A stretch of 64,000 nt of DNA. Source: Saccharopolyspora phatthalungensis. GTDB taxonomy: Bacteria; Actinomycetota; Actinomycetes; Mycobacteriales; Pseudonocardiaceae. Below are positions 45,116 to 53,414 of the stretch, in pieces (positions within the stretch are counted from its first letter, which is position 1; every line of letters begins with the position of its first letter). Made by a program: the position numbers and the translations under genes. Location: positions 3,269,501-3,333,500 of the forward strand of contig NZ_JACHIW010000001.1 of the NCBI RefSeq assembly GCF_014203395.1, given 5' to 3'. The notes under the pieces are model-generated. The model had not been told where the DNA came from. It searched no databases and saw only the letters and a list, made by a program, of their open reading frames with translations.

Positions 45116-47158
45116 ATGGCCGCTGCCCCACGCTTCCCCTTCACCGCAGTCGTCGGCCACGACGACCTCCGGCTGGCGTTGCTGCTCAACGCGGTGCACC
45201 CGCGCATCGGCGGGGTTCTCGTCCGCGGCGAAAAGGGCACCGCGAAGTCGACGGTGGTGCGTGCGCTGGCATCGCTGCTGCCGCCGTTGGACGTGATCGA
45301 CGACTGCCGATTCGGATGCGCGCCGCAGGCCCCCGACCCGCAATGCCCGGACGGGCCGCACGGTTGCGCCGCGACGCAGCGGCCCGCCCAGCTCGTCGAA
45401 CTCCCGGTGGGCGCCACCGAGGACCGGCTGATCGGCTCGTTGGACCTGGAACGCGCCCTGACCGAAGGCGTTCGCGCCTTCCAGCCCGGTCTGCTCGCCG
45501 CCGCGCACCGGGGGGTGCTCTACGTCGACGAGGTGAACCTGCTGCACGACCACCTCGTGGACCTGCTGCTGGATGCGGCTGCGATGGGACGTGCGCACGT
45601 CGAGCGGGAAGGCGTTTCGGTGTCGCACGCCGCGTCGTTCCTGTTGGTGGGAACCATGAATCCGGAGGAAGGCGAACTGCGTCCGCAGTTGCTCGACCGG
45701 TTCGGGCTCACCGTGCACGTCGTCGCGTCGCGGGAGGTCGTGACCCGGACCGAGGTGGTGCGCCGCCGGCTGGCGTTCGAAGCCGATCCGGCCGGGTTCG
45801 CCGCGCAATGGGCCGCGGCCGATGCCGAACTCGCGGCGCGGATCGCGGCGGCCCGCAGCCGGGTGGATTCGGTGGCCCTCCCGGACGCCGAACTACGCCG
45901 GATCTCCGCGCTGTGCGCGTCGTTCGACGTCGACGGGATGCGTGCCGACCTGGTGCTGGCGCGCACCGCCGTCGCCCACGCTGCCTGGCGCGGTGCCGAC
46001 GCGGTCGCCGAATCGGACGTGGAAGCGGCGGCGCGGCTCGCGCTGCCGCACCGGCGCCGCCGCGACCCGTTCGACGAGCCCGGCATGGCCGAAGACCAGC
46101 TCCAACAGGCCCTGGCCGAGGCGGCGGAACACGCCGACGACGGCGGCGACGACGAGCCGCCGGAGGGCCCCGACGGTGGCGGCCAGCCGCCGGAGGGGCC
46201 GACCGAGCCGGACGGTGGCGGCTCGGAGGGCCCGGAGAATTCGGAAGGCCCGGAGAACTCGGGGGAGCACGGCAACGGCCGGGCGCCGGCGGATCATCCG
46301 CCGGCGGCACCGGCACCGGCGTTTCGGGCGCGGCTGCTGGAGGTGCCGGGGCTCGGCGACGGCGCGCCGGGGCGGCGGTCGCGGTCCCGGGCGCGGAGCG
46401 GCCGGACCACGCGATCGTCCACTGTGGATGGACATGGTCTCCACCTGCCGGCCACGCTGGCTGCCGCGGCGCCGCACCAGGTCGCCCGGGGGCGCAGCGG
46501 TCCCGGGCTGGTGCTGCGAGGGGACGATCTGCGGCGGGCCATCCGGGAGGGGCGCGAGGGGAACTTGGTGCTGTTCGCGGTGGATGCGTCCGGGTCGATG
46601 GCCGCGCGGGAGCGGATGTCGGCCGTCAGCGGCGCGGTGTTGTCGCTGCTGCGGGACGCCTACCAGCGGCGCGACAAGGTAGGGGTGGTCACCTTCCGGG
46701 GTGACTCGGCGGAACTGGCGTTACCACCTACGTCCTCTGTGGACATCGCGGCGGCGCGGATGCGGCAGCTGCGCACCGGTGGTCGCACCCCGCTGGCCGA
46801 TGGGTTGCTGCGAGTTCATCGAGTGGTGCAGACCGAGCGGATGCGCGATCCGCACCGGCGGCCCTTGGTCGTGGTGCTGACCGATGGGAAGGCCACGGTG
46901 CCGGTGGAATCCGGGCTCACCGGGCGGCTTCGGGCGCAGCGCGCGGTCGATGACGCGCTGCGGTCGGCGGGACTGCTCGCCGCGGCGGATGTGGCGTCCG
47001 TCGTGGTGGATTGCGAGAGCGGTCCGGTCCGGCTCGGCTTGGCGGGTCGACTCGCGGCCGCGCTCGGCGGAGCCTGCCTGCGGTTGACGGAGCTTTCCGC
47101 GGACAACGTGGCGGGGGTGGTTCGCGCGGTCCGGGACGAGAACCGCCACGCGGCTTGA
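45116..47158 (+). CDS. ChlI/ChlD-type chelatase subunit, probable cobaltochelatase
   Basis: This 680-aa protein fuses an AAA+ ATPase of the ChlI/BchI type with a VWA domain of the ChlD type. Walker A is GEKGTAKS (38-45) and Walker B is [12 protein letters not shown] long acidic Pro/Gly linker (about 330-420) follows. The integrin-like MIDAS is DASGS at 490-494 with the downstream [10 protein letters not shown]. With CobN such proteins insert cobalt into hydrogenobyrinic acid diamide. The upstream B12 riboswitch and nearby cob genes argue for cobalt rather than magnesium. CobN is not in the window. ATG 45116 has GAGGAAGGAA upstream. Confidence 0.9.
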   Translation: MAAAPRFPFTAVVGHDDLRLALLLNAVHPRIGGVLVRGEKGTAKSTVVRALASLLPPLDVIDDCRFGCAPQAPDPQCPDGPHGCAATQRPAQLVELPVGATEDRLIGSLDLERALTEGVRAFQPGLLAAAHRGVLYVDEVNLLHDHLVDLLLDAAAMGRAHVEREGVSVSHAASFLLVGTMNPEEGELRPQLLDRFGLTVHVVASREVVTRTEVVRRRLAFEADPAGFAAQWAAADAELAARIAAARSRVDSVALPDAELRRISALCASFDVDGMRADLVLARTAVAHAAWRGADAVAESDVEAAARLALPHRRRRDPFDEPGMAEDQLQQALAEAAEHADDGGDDEPPEGPDGGGQPPEGPTEPDGGGSEGPENSEGPENSGEHGNGRAPADHPPAAPAPAFRARLLEVPGLGDGAPGRRSRSRARSGRTTRSSTVDGHGLHLPATLAAAAPHQVARGRSGPGLVLRGDDLRRAIREGREGNLVLFAVDASGSMAARERMSAVSGAVLSLLRDAYQRRDKVGVVTFRGDSAELALPPTSSVDIAAARMRQLRTGGRTPLADGLLRVHRVVQTERMRDPHRRPLVVVLTDGKATVPVESGLTGRLRAQRAVDDALRSAGLLAAADVASVVVDCESGPVRLGLAGRLAAALGGACLRLTELSADNVAGVVRAVRDENRHAA

Positions 47159-47258
47159 TCTCGTTTTGATTACGAGATCTCGCATTATGCCTACGGACCC
47201 AGTCGACTGATTGGTACGGTAACTGTCGTCCACCTGACCCCCAGGGGTGGACTTGAAA

Positions 47259-47313
47259 GTGCCCCCGCGCTCCCAGCGACCCCCAGGCCGGTTGAGCGCG
47301 GGGGCACATTTTG
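47259..47313. terminator. Strong hairpin terminator
   Basis: A perfect 14-bp stem (47259-47272 with 47294-47307) with a 21-base loop is followed by ATTTTGT. It lies between the convergent chelatase and MFS genes. Confidence 0.85.
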
Positions 47314-47369
47314 TCTGTCTCTGACTCGTGCACGTCAGGGTGCCGCAGCACCGTCAAGTACTGGCGACA

Positions 47370-48530
47370 TCATCCGGTGGTCGTCAGTACGCGGCGTTGG
47401 TACCGGTTTCGGTAGAAGGAGGCCGTGATCACCAGCGGGACCGCGAGGCCCGCGGCGACGCCGAACACCAGCGCGTACGAACCGCGTTCCGCGAAAGGAC
47501 CGGCGGCGGCCGAGGCGACCGCACTGCCCAGGAACAACGCCGAGGCGAACAATGCCACGGCGGTGCCCCTGGCTTCCGGGACCACTGAGGTCACCCAGGT
47601 CTGCAGCGAGGAGTGCATGAACGACCAGCCGCCCCCGAGCAGCAGCGCCGTCACCACCACGGTCGCGATGTTGGCTTCGGCGGTCACGACCAGGTAGCCG
47701 AGGAACATCGAGGTGCCGCCGATCGCGATCAACTGCCAGACCGCCAGGCGCCGTCCCAGCACCTTGACCAGCCGGGAGAACCCCCACACGCCGAGTCCGT
47801 AGGTGGCGGTGGCCAGGCCCGCCAAGGCCACGTCGACACCCGCATGCACCAGCGCCGAAGCGAGGAAGGTCATGGTGCCCAGCAGTATCGCGCCCTCGAC
47901 GAAGACCAGGCCGAAAACCAGCAACGCCCAGCGATTTGTCAGCACCGCCACCAGGTGGTTGCGCGCACCTTCGACCCGGGCGCGCTCCGGTTCCGGCAGC
48001 TTGCGAAGCAGGAAGACGCACAGTGCCGCGCATACCGCCGGAACCGTGAAAACCACACGCCAGTCCAGGAAGCTGGCCAGCAGCCCACCGATGGCGGTGG
48101 CCATTGCGGTGCCCATCGCGGAGGCCGCCATCAGATCCGACAGCGCGCTCTGCCGGTGCTGTTGCGGCACCGTGTCGCCGACGTAGGTGAGCGAAGCCGG
48201 TACCACGGCCCCCATGCACGCCCCGGTGACCACGCGCGCCGCGATCAAGGCCGTCAGGTTCGGTGCCAATGCGGAAACGAGGCCCGCGGCGGCGGCGCCG
48301 AGCAGCGTGCCGCGGATGACCGGCAGCCGGCCGAAGCGATCCGACAGCAGTCCCCACAGCGGTTGGGAAAGCCCGTAAGCGAGGAAATAACCGCTGGCCG
48401 TGGTGACCACCGCGGCCAGCGGCACGTGCAGCGCGAGCGCGATCAGCACCAGCATCGGGGTGACCGCGAAGCGGTCGAAGTTGGAGATCAGCGAGGCGAA
48501 GGACAGCACCAGCGGTGGCCTGGTCGGCAT
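47370..48530 (-). CDS. MFS transporter, drug-efflux type
   Basis: This 386-aa membrane protein has twelve hydrophobic segments. The loop 2-3 motif is LSDRFGRLPVIRGTLLGA, and motif C-like GLATATYGLGVWGF occurs in the second half. The ATG at 48530 has AGGAGCC upstream, and in-frame codons further up fall in repeat sequence. It resembles the Bcr/CmlA or arabinose-efflux group, but no substrate can be assigned. It interrupts the otherwise cobalamin-related chelatase and cob genes. Confidence 0.85.
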   Translation of the reverse strand: MPTRPPLVLSFASLISNFDRFAVTPMLVLIALALHVPLAAVVTTASGYFLAYGLSQPLWGLLSDRFGRLPVIRGTLLGAAAAGLVSALAPNLTALIAARVVTGACMGAVVPASLTYVGDTVPQQHRQSALSDLMAASAMGTAMATAIGGLLASFLDWRVVFTVPAVCAALCVFLLRKLPEPERARVEGARNHLVAVLTNRWALLVFGLVFVEGAILLGTMTFLASALVHAGVDVALAGLATATYGLGVWGFSRLVKVLGRRLAVWQLIAIGGTSMFLGYLVVTAEANIATVVVTALLLGGGWSFMHSSLQTWVTSVVPEARGTAVALFASALFLGSAVASAAAGPFAERGSYALVFGVAAGLAVPLVITASFYRNRYQRRVLTTTG

Positions 48531-48564
48531 CGGGTGGCTCCTGAGGGATTGGGACGTTCGTCCA

Positions 48565-48599
48565 TGTTCATCGACCACACCGATCCAGGACGCCGTGAA
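48565..48599 (+). repeat. 35-bp direct repeat, copy A
   Basis: It matches 48843-48877 at 32 of 35 positions. The shared part begins TGTTC and ends GACGCCGTGAA. It lies just upstream of the MFS gene. Confidence 0.7.
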
Positions 48600-48623
48600 G
48601 TTGACCACGTCTGGTGGAACCGC

Positions 48624-48756
48624 GTCCATACAGGTCTGCGCCGTTAAATCACGGAATACCGAAGCGGCGTGCCGGGTGGCGCAGCAGGCCGCGTCGTGGG
48701 TATTAGCGAATCTTTCCGAAAAACTGAATATAAAACTAGAAACTGAAAGAATCTAA
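48624..48756 (+). pseudogene. Remnant of a DUF3558-type lipoprotein gene
   Basis: The frame reads TASIQVCAVKSRNTEAACRV, then AQQAASWVLANLSEKLN. This lines up with the C-terminus of the intact DUF3558 lipoprotein gene at 49454 (RTSIQINVSLPRDTETACQA, AQQAASLVAANL). There is no N-terminal part, signal peptide or start. It is a truncated duplicate between two copies of a 35-bp direct repeat. Confidence 0.7.
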
Positions 48757-48842
48757 GCTGCCGCTGCGGGAAGGTTTTGAGGTAGTGCCTCGTCCAGGAA
48801 CCTTGGTTGGGGCATGCGCCGGGGGCATCGGGGCGTTCTTGT

Positions 48843-48877
48843 GTGTTCGTCGACCACGCCGATCCAAGACGCCGTGA
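48843..48877 (+). repeat. 35-bp direct repeat, copy B
   Basis: This is the second copy of the repeat at 48565-48599. The 243 bases between them hold the lipoprotein-gene remnant, so the pair may mark a duplication or deletion event. Confidence 0.7.
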
Positions 48878-49022
48878 ACTCCTCCGGCGGAACCGGTTAG
48901 TCCGTTGGGGCGGCATTTTCCGCTGAGAATTGCTTTTTCACTTCTTGGCCGGGGCTATGGGCAGATCTTGGTGCTAGGTTCCACTGTGGGAAAGGTCAAA
49001 TCGAAAACTGGGGACAACCGCG

Positions 49023-49436
49023 ATGACGGAGCCAGTTCGAGCGGCGGCCAAAACGACCGCCGGGCTCGCCGCCACGAGCGAAGCCATGCAGGGCATCATC
49101 AGCGCGTCCAATAACGGTAGGTTCCGGGTCGCGCCCGATGCGGGCAACGAGCTGATCAGGATCTTCGAGGATTTCCAGAACACCGCGCTGCGAACGATCC
49201 GTTCGGACATGTACACCTTGAAGACACGCACCCCGCTGGGGGACAGTCCGGCCGGGCAGGCGATAGCCGATTTCAACGCAGAGGTCGCAGCGGGTTGCGA
49301 CGGTCGGTCGTACGAAGAGTTGATCACCAAGCTGCAAGAACAAGTGCCCCAGGTGGTCGAGGCGATCCGGAAGGGCATCGAGGATTACCAGGACGTGGAC
49401 GAGGGCAACGCCACCGATATCGGCGCGCAGGATTGA
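49023..49436 (+). CDS. Small helical protein at the start of an ESX-effector locus
   Basis: This 137-aa protein has no signal peptide or named family. It is mostly helical: TTAGLAATSEAMQGIISASN, GNELIRIFEDFQNTALRTIR, then SYEELITKLQEQVPQVVEAIRKGIEDYQ. It resembles the small helical ESX substrates or chaperones found beside large WXG-like effectors in Pseudonocardiaceae. The ATG at 49023 has GGGGACAACC upstream. The lipoprotein gene follows after 17 bases. Confidence 0.65.
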   Translation: MTEPVRAAAKTTAGLAATSEAMQGIISASNNGRFRVAPDAGNELIRIFEDFQNTALRTIRSDMYTLKTRTPLGDSPAGQAIADFNAEVAAGCDGRSYEELITKLQEQVPQVVEAIRKGIEDYQDVDEGNATDIGAQD

Positions 49437-49453
49437 GAACGGGGATTGCTCGG

Positions 49454-49993
49454 GTGCTTAAGTCGTTGTCGAATGCGGTGACCGTTGGTGCGCTTGCCCT
49501 GCTCGCGTTGGGGGTCGCGGGCTGTGAGCCACCGCGCAGCAACGGAACCGCCAGTGGTTCGCGCGAAAGCGGCGAGAGCACCACGACAACCAGCGCCGAG
49601 GCGGTCGCGATCGATCCGTGCCAGACGTTGAAACCGGCTGATTCGGCGAGGCTCGGGCTCGAAGGCGCTGGCCTGGCCAAGCGCATCGCCGGTGCTCCGG
49701 TATGTGATTTCAAGGTGTCGGCGGGCGGAATCATGTCCGTGGTCGCGCATAACGACAAGGCAGTGGATGAGCTGAACCTCACCGATGGCCAGGTGGAGGC
49801 GACCTCGGTGGGGAGCGTGGCCGCCAAGCTCATCCGCGAAGCCCTCGGGCCTGGGGGGTGTGCGGTGGTCTTTCCGAGTTCGCCGCGAACTTCCATCCAG
49901 ATCAACGTTTCGTTGCCCCGGGATACCGAAACAGCGTGCCAAGCGGCGCAACAGGCTGCGTCCTTGGTGGCGGCAAACCTGCGGAACAACTGA
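49454..49993 (+). CDS. DUF3558-family lipoprotein
   Basis: This 179-aa predicted lipoprotein has the signal VLKSLSNAVTVGALALLALG followed by the lipobox VAGC. A Ser/Thr/Glu-rich linker (ESGESTTTTSAE) follows, then a DUF3558-like domain: IDPCQTLKPADSARLGLEG, PVCDFKVSAGG, GGCAVVFPSSPRTSIQINVS, ending CQAAQQAASLVAANL. Four Cys are placed for two disulfides. Such lipoproteins commonly accompany ESX effectors in Pseudonocardiaceae. A truncated relative lies at 48624. Confidence 0.8.
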   Translation: MLKSLSNAVTVGALALLALGVAGCEPPRSNGTASGSRESGESTTTTSAEAVAIDPCQTLKPADSARLGLEGAGLAKRIAGAPVCDFKVSAGGIMSVVAHNDKAVDELNLTDGQVEATSVGSVAAKLIREALGPGGCAVVFPSSPRTSIQINVSLPRDTETACQAAQQAASLVAANLRNN

Positions 49994-50036
49994 ACGCAAT
50001 TTGGAGAACCTATCAGGGTGCATTGAGGGGGAAGTC

Positions 50037-51779
50037 ATGACTTCGCCACCGGGTGGCGGGCCTGAGTACATCGCCGACTATGAACAGGCCGCCTACGAGC
50101 AAGGGCGCGAGCAGTACAAAGGCCTTACCAACCTGCCGTTTGTCGGCGATGTGCTGAGCCAGGCGCTGTCGCGGGCACAGGCACAGCAGGAGGCCGCGAA
50201 GTACGCGCAGCAGCAGGTCGAGGCCCTCTCGGTAGACCAGAAACTCCGGGAGAAACCGGGCGCGCTGGGGGGAACGAACTACCTCTCCTTCGAGCACAAG
50301 GAGATGGCCCGGTTCGTCAAGGAGAACTTCGATCCGGGCGCGGTGCACGACGTCGGCCGCGTCTACCACGGCCACGGCCAGACATTCGTCGACTTTGCCG
50401 ACCAGATCAAGCAGGCCGCGACGAAGACCGAGCAGACCTGGCAGGGCGAGGCGGGCGACGCCATGCGGACGCACGTCACGAAGTTGGCCGATCACATGTC
50501 GCTTTCCGGCAAGGCCGCACAGCTGACCGCAACCCAGGTCGGCATGCAGGCCGAGGCCGGAGAGCACGCGCGGAACGCGATGCCCGAGGTCATCGAGTTC
50601 GACATGAAGCAGGAACTACAGAACTACTTTTCCGACCCCAATCCGTTCACGGCGATCAGCCGGGCCAACGCCATCGTGGACAAGCACGAGAAGAGCCAGG
50701 CCGCGCACCAGGAAGCGGCCCGGGTGATGACGACGATGGAGACGCGCTTCGGGGAAGCCGCCGCGCAGACCCCCGCGTTCGTGCCCGAGCCGCGCATGTC
50801 CCGGGAGCGGGGGCGTCTCACGCCTCAACATCGTGGGCGGTCGGCGCTCACGCCGCACGAGCGGAGGCGGTCGCTGCCTACACCTCAAGAGCCGGTGCAG
50901 CCGCTGGTCGGGACGCCCGACGACTCGAGCACGCCCAACCAGACGGACACGTCCAACCGGACGGACACGCCTAATCAGACGGACACGCCCAACCAGACAG
51001 AGTCGTCGTGGGCGGATTCCGACACATCGACCACCAAGTCCACGCTGCCGCAGACCACGACGTCACAGCCGACGACCTCGCAGCCCACGAATTCCGTGTG
51101 GCAGCAGCACGTTTCCGCGCGGACGGGGCCGAGCGGAATGCGGTGGAATCCGGAGACCGGCCAGTGGGAGCGCCAGAACCCCCACAACAGGTGCTGGGCG
51201 CCGTTGCCGCCCGGTCGGCAGCCGGCGCCGCCGGACGGCGTCGACGGGTCCCCCGGGGGTACGGGTCGCGGTGGCGACGGGCGCTCCGGGGGCGTGGGCG
51301 GCAGTGCCGGGGGACGGCCCGGCGGCCTGGATGGCGGTGGCGAACGGCCCGCAGGCATGGGTGGCTCCGGCCGCATAAGCGGCACCGGTGGTACCAGCGG
51401 CACCGGTGGTCTCGGTGGTATCGGCACCGGCGGTGCTGGTAGCGCGGGTGGCCAACTTGGTGCGGGTGGCCGTGCCGGTATCGGTGGGCTCGGCGCCGGC
51501 GGTCAAGCAGGTGTCGGCGGTCAAGCAGGTGTCGGCGGTCAAGCAGGTGTCGGCGGTCAAGCGGGCGCGGGCAGCGCAGCGGGCGCGGGCGGTTCCGGGG
51601 CGACCGGCGCTGCCGGTGCCAAGGGCGGCGCCGGGATGGCCGGCGAGGGCGCCGGACGAGGCCACGGCGACAAGTCCGAGGAGGACAACGAACACGAGAG
51701 CAAGTACGTGCTGGACTCCGACGACGCCTGGGACGACCTCGGACTGCCGAAGGTCGCGCCGCCGGTGTTCGGCGCGTAA
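50037..51779 (+). CDS. Large WXG-motif type VII (ESX) secretion effector
   Basis: This 580-aa protein has a helical N-terminal domain with the WxG turn in KTEQTWQGEAGDAMRTHV (about residue 138). A Thr/Pro/Gln-rich middle contains four copies of a TPNQTD-like hexapeptide (18-bp repeats at about 50931-51000). A long Gly-rich region from about residue 395 follows and includes AGVGGQ repeats. The end is acidic: DDAWDDLGLPKVAPPVFGA. This layout resembles PPE-like substrates exported by ESX systems. EspG, the usual chaperone of such substrates, is encoded next. No ESX ATPase or channel gene is in the window. ATG 50037 has GAGGGGGAAG upstream. Confidence 0.82.
   Translation: MTSPPGGGPEYIADYEQAAYEQGREQYKGLTNLPFVGDVLSQALSRAQAQQEAAKYAQQQVEALSVDQKLREKPGALGGTNYLSFEHKEMARFVKENFDPGAVHDVGRVYHGHGQTFVDFADQIKQAATKTEQTWQGEAGDAMRTHVTKLADHMSLSGKAAQLTATQVGMQAEAGEHARNAMPEVIEFDMKQELQNYFSDPNPFTAISRANAIVDKHEKSQAAHQEAARVMTTMETRFGEAAAQTPAFVPEPRMSRERGRLTPQHRGRSALTPHERRRSLPTPQEPVQPLVGTPDDSSTPNQTDTSNRTDTPNQTDTPNQTESSWADSDTSTTKSTLPQTTTSQPTTSQPTNSVWQQHVSARTGPSGMRWNPETGQWERQNPHNRCWAPLPPGRQPAPPDGVDGSPGGTGRGGDGRSGGVGGSAGGRPGGLDGGGERPAGMGGSGRISGTGGTSGTGGLGGIGTGGAGSAGGQLGAGGRAGIGGLGAGGQAGVGGQAGVGGQAGVGGQAGAGSAAGAGGSGATGAAGAKGGAGMAGEGAGRGHGDKSEEDNEHESKYVLDSDDAWDDLGLPKVAPPVFGA
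51501..51572 (+). repeat. 18-bp tandem repeat in the ESX effector gene
   Basis: GGTCAAGCAGGTGTCGGC occurs three times without change (51501-51554) and a fourth diverged copy follows (51555-51572). It codes for GQAGVG units and is prone to slippage in steps of six residues. Confidence 0.9.
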
Positions 51780-51796
51780 GCGCGTTTGGTTCGCAA

Positions 51797-51830
51797 GGTT
51801 CCCCGAGAAGTCTTCGTTTCTCGGGGAACC
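51797..51830 (+). promoter_or_regulatory. Strong hairpin between effector and espG genes
   Basis: GGTTCCCCGAGAA pairs with TTCTCGGGGAACC (13 bp) around an 8-base loop. No U-run follows, and the espG ribosome site starts 13 bases later. It may be a terminator that lowers espG relative to the effector, or an mRNA-processing or stability element. Confidence 0.6.
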
Positions 51831-51853
51831 GAACCGTGTCCAGAGGAGAAAAA

Positions 51854-52639
51854 TTGCTCGATTCCTTCACCCTTTCCTTGGTGGCGGCCGACATCCTCGG
51901 CGAAGACCTGGCGGTGAACCTGCGACGCGCTCCGTTCGAGATCCCGCACTCCGGTGCGACGCTCGACGAGCGCGCCCGTCTCCGCAAAGACGTCTGGGCC
52001 GAACTCGAGGAGCGTCGGCTCGCCGACCGCGGCCGGGCGGAACCGGAGGTCGAGCAGGCGCTGAACCTGTTGCACGGCCCGGAGATCGACATAGCTGTCA
52101 CCTCCTACGACCGCGAATCGGATGAGGTCTACCGCGCGCGCGTCGCGGTGGCCGGGCGCGCCGGAGTGGTGGCGATCCAGGAGGAGAGCGGGCTGCGGAT
52201 CGAGTTCATCGACTTCCGCGGGCTCGCGCGGGTCTGCGTCGAACTGCTGCCGGAGGTCGCGGCCGGGAAACTCGAAGGCGGCACCATTTTCGCCGAGGGC
52301 GAGACCAAGCTCGAGCGAGACGACGCCGAACCGGACTCCTGGATGGCTTCCGCGACGCCCACCTGGTCCGGTGGCGGCAACGAGCTCCGCAAGGTGCAGA
52401 ACATCATGGCGCTGCCGGTGCGGCGGATCGGCTACTTCGTGGTGAGCGGCCGGGACGGCGACGGCCGGCTGGTCCGGCTCCCGGCAGTCGGATGGCGGGA
52501 CACCGAGGACGGGCGCTACAGCGTCACGACGCGACGCAACAACGACGGCGAAGACTGGAACACCTTCACCCCGGCGGACAAACCACGCCTGGCGCGCTAC
52601 CTCGACGAACAGATCGACAACTTCCGCGCAGACCGCTGA
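51854..52639 (+). CDS. espG: EspG-family ESX secretion chaperone
   Basis: This 261-aa cytoplasmic protein matches the EspG family that binds PPE-like substrates and delivers them to an ESX machine. It has SFTLSLVAADILGEDLAVNLRRAPFEIPHSG in outline at the start, a central beta region (DEVYRARVAVAGRAGVVAIQ, GLRIEFIDFRGLARVCVELLPEV), and the end RYSVTTRRNNDGEDWNTFTPADKPRLARYLDE. The TTG at 51854 is preferred: GAGGAG stands 5 bases upstream, closer to rule than the GTG at 51836. Its partner is presumably the large effector just upstream. Confidence 0.85.
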   Translation: MLDSFTLSLVAADILGEDLAVNLRRAPFEIPHSGATLDERARLRKDVWAELEERRLADRGRAEPEVEQALNLLHGPEIDIAVTSYDRESDEVYRARVAVAGRAGVVAIQEESGLRIEFIDFRGLARVCVELLPEVAAGKLEGGTIFAEGETKLERDDAEPDSWMASATPTWSGGGNELRKVQNIMALPVRRIGYFVVSGRDGDGRLVRLPAVGWRDTEDGRYSVTTRRNNDGEDWNTFTPADKPRLARYLDEQIDNFRADR

Positions 52640-52799
52640 GAACACCCCGCCCGCACCGCCCAATCCTCGTGCGTTTCGCCTGGTCAGGAGCCATGCTTGC
52701 GGTGGTCCGCCAGAGCCGGCCCGCGGCGCACGCGAGCAGGCACCCCGATATCGACCGTGTGGTTCGGGTTGCGGCGGGTCGGTTGGTTAGGGTCGTGGC

Positions 52800-53414
52800 A
52801 TGCCTCAGGGACAACCATCGACGGTGCCGGCGGACGGCTTGACCACTCGTCAGCGTCGCAACCGACCGCTGGTCGTGGTGCACACCGGCGAGATGAAGGG
52901 CAAGTCCACCGCCGCGTTCGGGCTCGCACTGCGCGGCTGGAACCAGGGCTGGTCGATCGGCGTGTTCCAGTTCGTCAAGTCCGCCAAGTGGCGCGTCGGC
53001 GAGGAGTCCGCGTTTCGCGCCTTGGGACGGTTGCACGACGAAACCGGTGAGGGCGGCCCCGTCGAGTGGCACAAGATGGGCGAAGGCTGGTCGTGGGCCC
53101 GGAAGAAGGGCAGCGAGGAGGATCACGCCGCCGCCGCGCTGGAAGGCTGGCGGGAGATCGCCCGCCGGATCGGTGCGCAGCGCCACGGCCTCTACGTGCT
53201 GGACGAGTTCACCTACCCGCTGCACTGGGGCTGGGTCGACGTCGCCGAGGTCGTCGAGACCCTGCGCGACCGCCCCGGGCACCAGCACGTCGTGATCACC
53301 GGCCGCTACGCCCCGCAGGCGCTGATCGACGCCGCCGACCTCGTCATGGAGACCACCAAGGTCAAACACCCGATGGACGCCGGCCAGAAGGGGCAGAAGG
53401 GCATCGAGTGGTAA
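52800..53414 (+). CDS. cobO: Cob(I)yrinic acid a,c-diamide adenosyltransferase
   Basis: CobO attaches the 5'-deoxyadenosyl group to cobalt. The 204-aa protein has the P-loop GEMKGKSTAAFG around residue 30. VFQFVKSAKWRVGEES and the Walker-B-like YVLDEFTYPLHWGWVD follow, with RHHVVITGRYAP-type sequence (HQHVVITGRYAPQALID) near the end. It overlaps the cobB start by 7 bases, so the two genes are coupled. ATG 52800 starts a short polar extension before the conserved part. Confidence 0.95.
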   Translation: MPQGQPSTVPADGLTTRQRRNRPLVVVHTGEMKGKSTAAFGLALRGWNQGWSIGVFQFVKSAKWRVGEESAFRALGRLHDETGEGGPVEWHKMGEGWSWARKKGSEEDHAAAALEGWREIARRIGAQRHGLYVLDEFTYPLHWGWVDVAEVVETLRDRPGHQHVVITGRYAPQALIDAADLVMETTKVKHPMDAGQKGQKGIEW

